The translations under genes were made by a program, and so were the position numbers. Below are positions 6,466 to 7,798 of a DNA stretch of 7,798 nt, one piece after another. This DNA is from Prevotellaceae bacterium. Lineage in GTDB: Bacteria > Bacteroidota > Bacteroidia > Bacteroidales > UBA932. The notes beneath the pieces are model-generated. The model was not told the origin of the DNA. It searched no databases and saw only the letters and a list, made by a program, of their open reading frames with translations. Position 1 is the stretch's first letter; each line of letters begins with the position of its first letter. The stretch lies in assembly GCA_031264645.1 (NCBI GenBank), contig JAISDR010000065.1:1-7798 (forward strand), read 5' to 3'.

Positions 6466-6629
6466 AACTCCTTCCGGAGTTTAACCTAAATAATGATACA
6501 ATACGTCATATCTCTACAATGCGAGAATCCCGCCAGAGATGACATATTGGCAGATAACTATATGTTACAGAAAGAGGATCCCGTATAGGGATGAAATGTT
6601 GGTAGTGGATGTAATGCTGGTGGAAAGAA
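6466..6629. repeat. intergenic hairpin modules (REP-like), two in tandem
   Basis: The 340-bp gap between the hydrolase gene and nuoA holds no gene. Its right part has three small inverted repeats. AACTCC-TTCC-GGAGTT (6466-6481) is a perfect 6-bp stem with a 4-base loop. A degenerate ATCCCGCCAGAGAT lies at 6527-6540, and its AGAGATGAC half can alternatively pair with GTCAT-AT-CTCT at 6506-6515. ATCCC-GTATA-GGGAT (6578-6592) is a perfect 5-bp stem. Modules 6527-6577 and 6578-6629 resemble each other along their length (GATGACATATTGGCAG versus GATGAAATGTTGGTAG, both ending near GAAAGA), so they look like a tandem duplication with a period of about 51 bp. No T-run follows the stems on either strand, so I do not call a terminator. 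The left part (6302-6465) shows only the possible promoter box. Confidence 0.6.
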
Positions 6630-6632
6630 ATT

Positions 6633-7547
6633 TCACAGGTTTTTTTTCAGTACGCCCATCTCTAACAGTTTTTTTATTTCCGGCAACAGCGCATTGGCCA
6701 TAATTCGCTGTCCACGGTCATTAAGATGTATCGTATCTTCATAACAGGATATGTCTTCGTACTTCAGGCCGTCAATCAGAAGGATGCCGTTATCACGACA
6801 GAACTGTATGATTTCTTCGCCCCGCGCATCGTATCTGCCGTTGATAACTTCCTCTCTGTCGGGATGCAGATAAATGAGCAGGGGAATGTCTTTTTTTTGA
6901 GTATATAAATGAAATGACTGAAAGCCCGGATTAAAGGTATTACTGTTATTCACAGTATGGTGAGGCACGTTCCGCTTCTTTGCGAAAATCCGTGAAACAA
7001 GGTGCTCTCCCATTTCATAGATAGCTGACAGTGACTGTTTCGACGGAAAGTTTGGATGAACGTCAACCGTTTTCCGGAAATCCATGCTGTCATACACATT
7101 GTGACTGCTCACAACCAGAAAAATCATGCTGGCGTCAAAATCGCCGTATTCTTCCATATAGGCAAAACAGTTGTCGGGACTCCAGTTTTCACAGCTTATA
7201 TTCAGGCATCTGATGCTGTGTTCACTGTACTGTCTGTCAAGAACCCGTTCGATAATGGAGGTAGCTATGGAATCCTGGTCGGTCTTCATTCCGCCGTTAA
7301 GTACGGAATCGCCAAATCCCAGTATTCTGATGTTGTCGGAAGGCAGGAGTCTGTCGCTTCGCATTGAATATTCGTTGTAGCGTATGCGTTTCCCAAACCG
7401 GAACCGGCTCTGATTCGGCTGTGCGATATATTCAAACCTGTCGCTCTCACGCATCAGTACGACGTCGCAAAATCCCCATCTGTATTGCAGACAGATTTCC
7501 AGAATTATTATTAAACCAGTTATTAATGCAAGTTTTCTGTTTTCCAT
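6633..7547 (-). CDS. SGNH/GDSL-type hydrolase, membrane-anchored or secreted
   Basis: A 304-residue protein with an SGNH-hydrolase layout; members of this superfamily are esterases, lipases or O-acetyl transferases/esterases acting on sugars. Residues about 6-20 (LALITGLIIILEICL) form an uncleaved anchor or signal peptide. Block I is ILGFGDSVLNGG (75-86) with the likely nucleophile S81. Block V is YEDTIHLNDRGQRIMA (269-284) with the Asp-x-x-His pair D271/H274. The middle blocks are less standard: NISCENWSPDN (116-126) occupies the oxyanion-Gly region, and VVSSHNVYD (145-153) replaces the usual G-x-N-D, with N150 the probable oxyanion Asn. NEYSMRSDR (58-66) resembles the N-x-x-G-x-R segment often seen ahead of block I in cell-surface members. 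The substrate cannot be told from the sequence. The start ATG at 7545-7547 gives the hydrophobic N-terminus, and no Shine-Dalgarno site is seen. It is on the same strand as the nuo genes but 340 bp away, and is probably a separate unit. Confidence 0.75.
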   Translation of the reverse strand: MENRKLALITGLIIILEICLQYRWGFCDVVLMRESDRFEYIAQPNQSRFRFGKRIRYNEYSMRSDRLLPSDNIRILGFGDSVLNGGMKTDQDSIATSIIERVLDRQYSEHSIRCLNISCENWSPDNCFAYMEEYGDFDASMIFLVVSSHNVYDSMDFRKTVDVHPNFPSKQSLSAIYEMGEHLVSRIFAKKRNVPHHTVNNSNTFNPGFQSFHLYTQKKDIPLLIYLHPDREEVINGRYDARGEEIIQFCRDNGILLIDGLKYEDISCYEDTIHLNDRGQRIMANALLPEIKKLLEMGVLKKNL

Positions 7548-7651
7548 ACTTTATTCAATGTAAATCAGATCAGGATTCCCCGCCCGACGAAGGCAGATCC
7601 CAATGTCGTTAAGTTAAGGATTAATGCTGTCGATTAAAGTCTTTCGCTCGG

Positions 7652-7696
7652 CGTAGTCTCCAGACTACGTCGTGTTAAAAGTAAGGCTCTAGCCTT
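7652..7696. repeat. pair of short palindromes in the gene-free right end
   Basis: CGTAGTCT-CC-AGACTACG (7652-7669) is a perfect 8-bp inverted repeat, and AAGGCT-CT-AGCCTT (7683-7696) a perfect 6-bp one, 13 bases apart. Both have a two-base centre, so a real hairpin would open one or two pairs. No T-run follows them on either strand. The stretch 7548-7651 between the hydrolase start and the first palindrome shows no gene. The layout suggests a dispersed intergenic repeat. Confidence 0.6.
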
Positions 7697-7783
7697 GTAA
7701 AATTCAAAATTCAGAAACAGAATAAAGAAAATAACATGATCGCCGAATGCAAAACATTTAACATGAGGCGTACTGCCTGAATA

Positions 7784-7798
7784 GTAGAGACGTGGCGC
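7784..7798. repeat. left half of a palindrome cut by the window edge
   Basis: GTAGAGACGTGGCGC at the last 15 bases matches, from memory, the left arm of a widespread REP-like palindrome of the form GTAGAGACG...CGTCTCTAC. The partner arm would lie just outside the window, so this is a recognition call and not a demonstrated inverted repeat. Confidence 0.4.

Noticed and set aside
6578..6592. Hairpin ATCCC/GGGAT as the terminator of the hydrolase gene
   Set aside because: The stem is only 5 bp and no T-run follows it on the minus strand. It fits better as part of a repeated module.
7056..7367. Plus-strand 103-codon frame opposite the hydrolase gene
   Set aside because: It is antisense to a convincing gene with catalytic motifs, and its translation shows no recognisable family. 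The same holds for the other frames antisense to nuoI, nuoH and nuoCD.
7736..7780. Short plus-strand frame starting ATGATCGCCGAATGC near the right edge
   Set aside because: It stops after 14 codons and lies in repeat-like DNA, with nothing to support a gene.

Overview
The window is a stretch of a Bacteroidetes chromosome, most likely from the order Bacteroidales. The evidence is the fused nuoCD gene, the gene order nuoA-nuoB-nuoCD-nuoH-nuoI-nuoJ with no nuoE, nuoF or nuoG, the protein sequences themselves, and mostly weak Shine-Dalgarno sites. I cannot name the genus. Every gene I accept lies on the minus strand, so transcription runs from the right end of the window to the left.

Layout, right to left. 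Positions 7548-7798 hold no gene; they contain two short palindromes and, at the very edge, half of a palindrome of a kind that recurs in many genomes. Positions 6633-7547 encode a membrane-anchored or secreted SGNH-type hydrolase. Positions 6293-6632 are intergenic, with a run of small hairpin modules of repeat type and a possible promoter for nuoA. Positions 5939-6292 (nuoA), 5334-5948 (nuoB) and 3713-5347 (nuoCD) overlap one another and form the first part of a respiratory complex I operon. Positions 2325-3674 hold a gene that does not belong to complex I: a Schlafen-type AlbA_2 / HATPase / winged-helix protein of the family often annotated as a transcriptional regulator. Positions 2012-2324 are an A/T-rich spacer with two arrays of 12-bp tandem repeats. 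The operon then resumes with nuoH (968-2011), nuoI (427-939) and the start of nuoJ (1-425, cut by the window edge).

The nuo genes encode the membrane arm (NuoA, NuoH, NuoJ) and the connecting arm (NuoB, NuoCD, NuoI) of an 11-subunit type complex I. This form couples quinone reduction to ion pumping but lacks the NADH-oxidising module, so its electron donor is not evident from these genes.

The most unusual part is 2060-3674. A regulator-like gene sits inside an otherwise tight operon, and its 3' end runs into a 12-bp repeat array. A second, diverged copy of that array and of its flanking tail lies about 160 bp further on, with no gene attached. In both arrays the few base differences between repeat units are silent only when read as an N-V-x-I tetrapeptide repeat. 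Both arrays therefore look like former or cryptic C-terminal coding sequence of this gene family, now out of frame (first array) or orphaned (second array).
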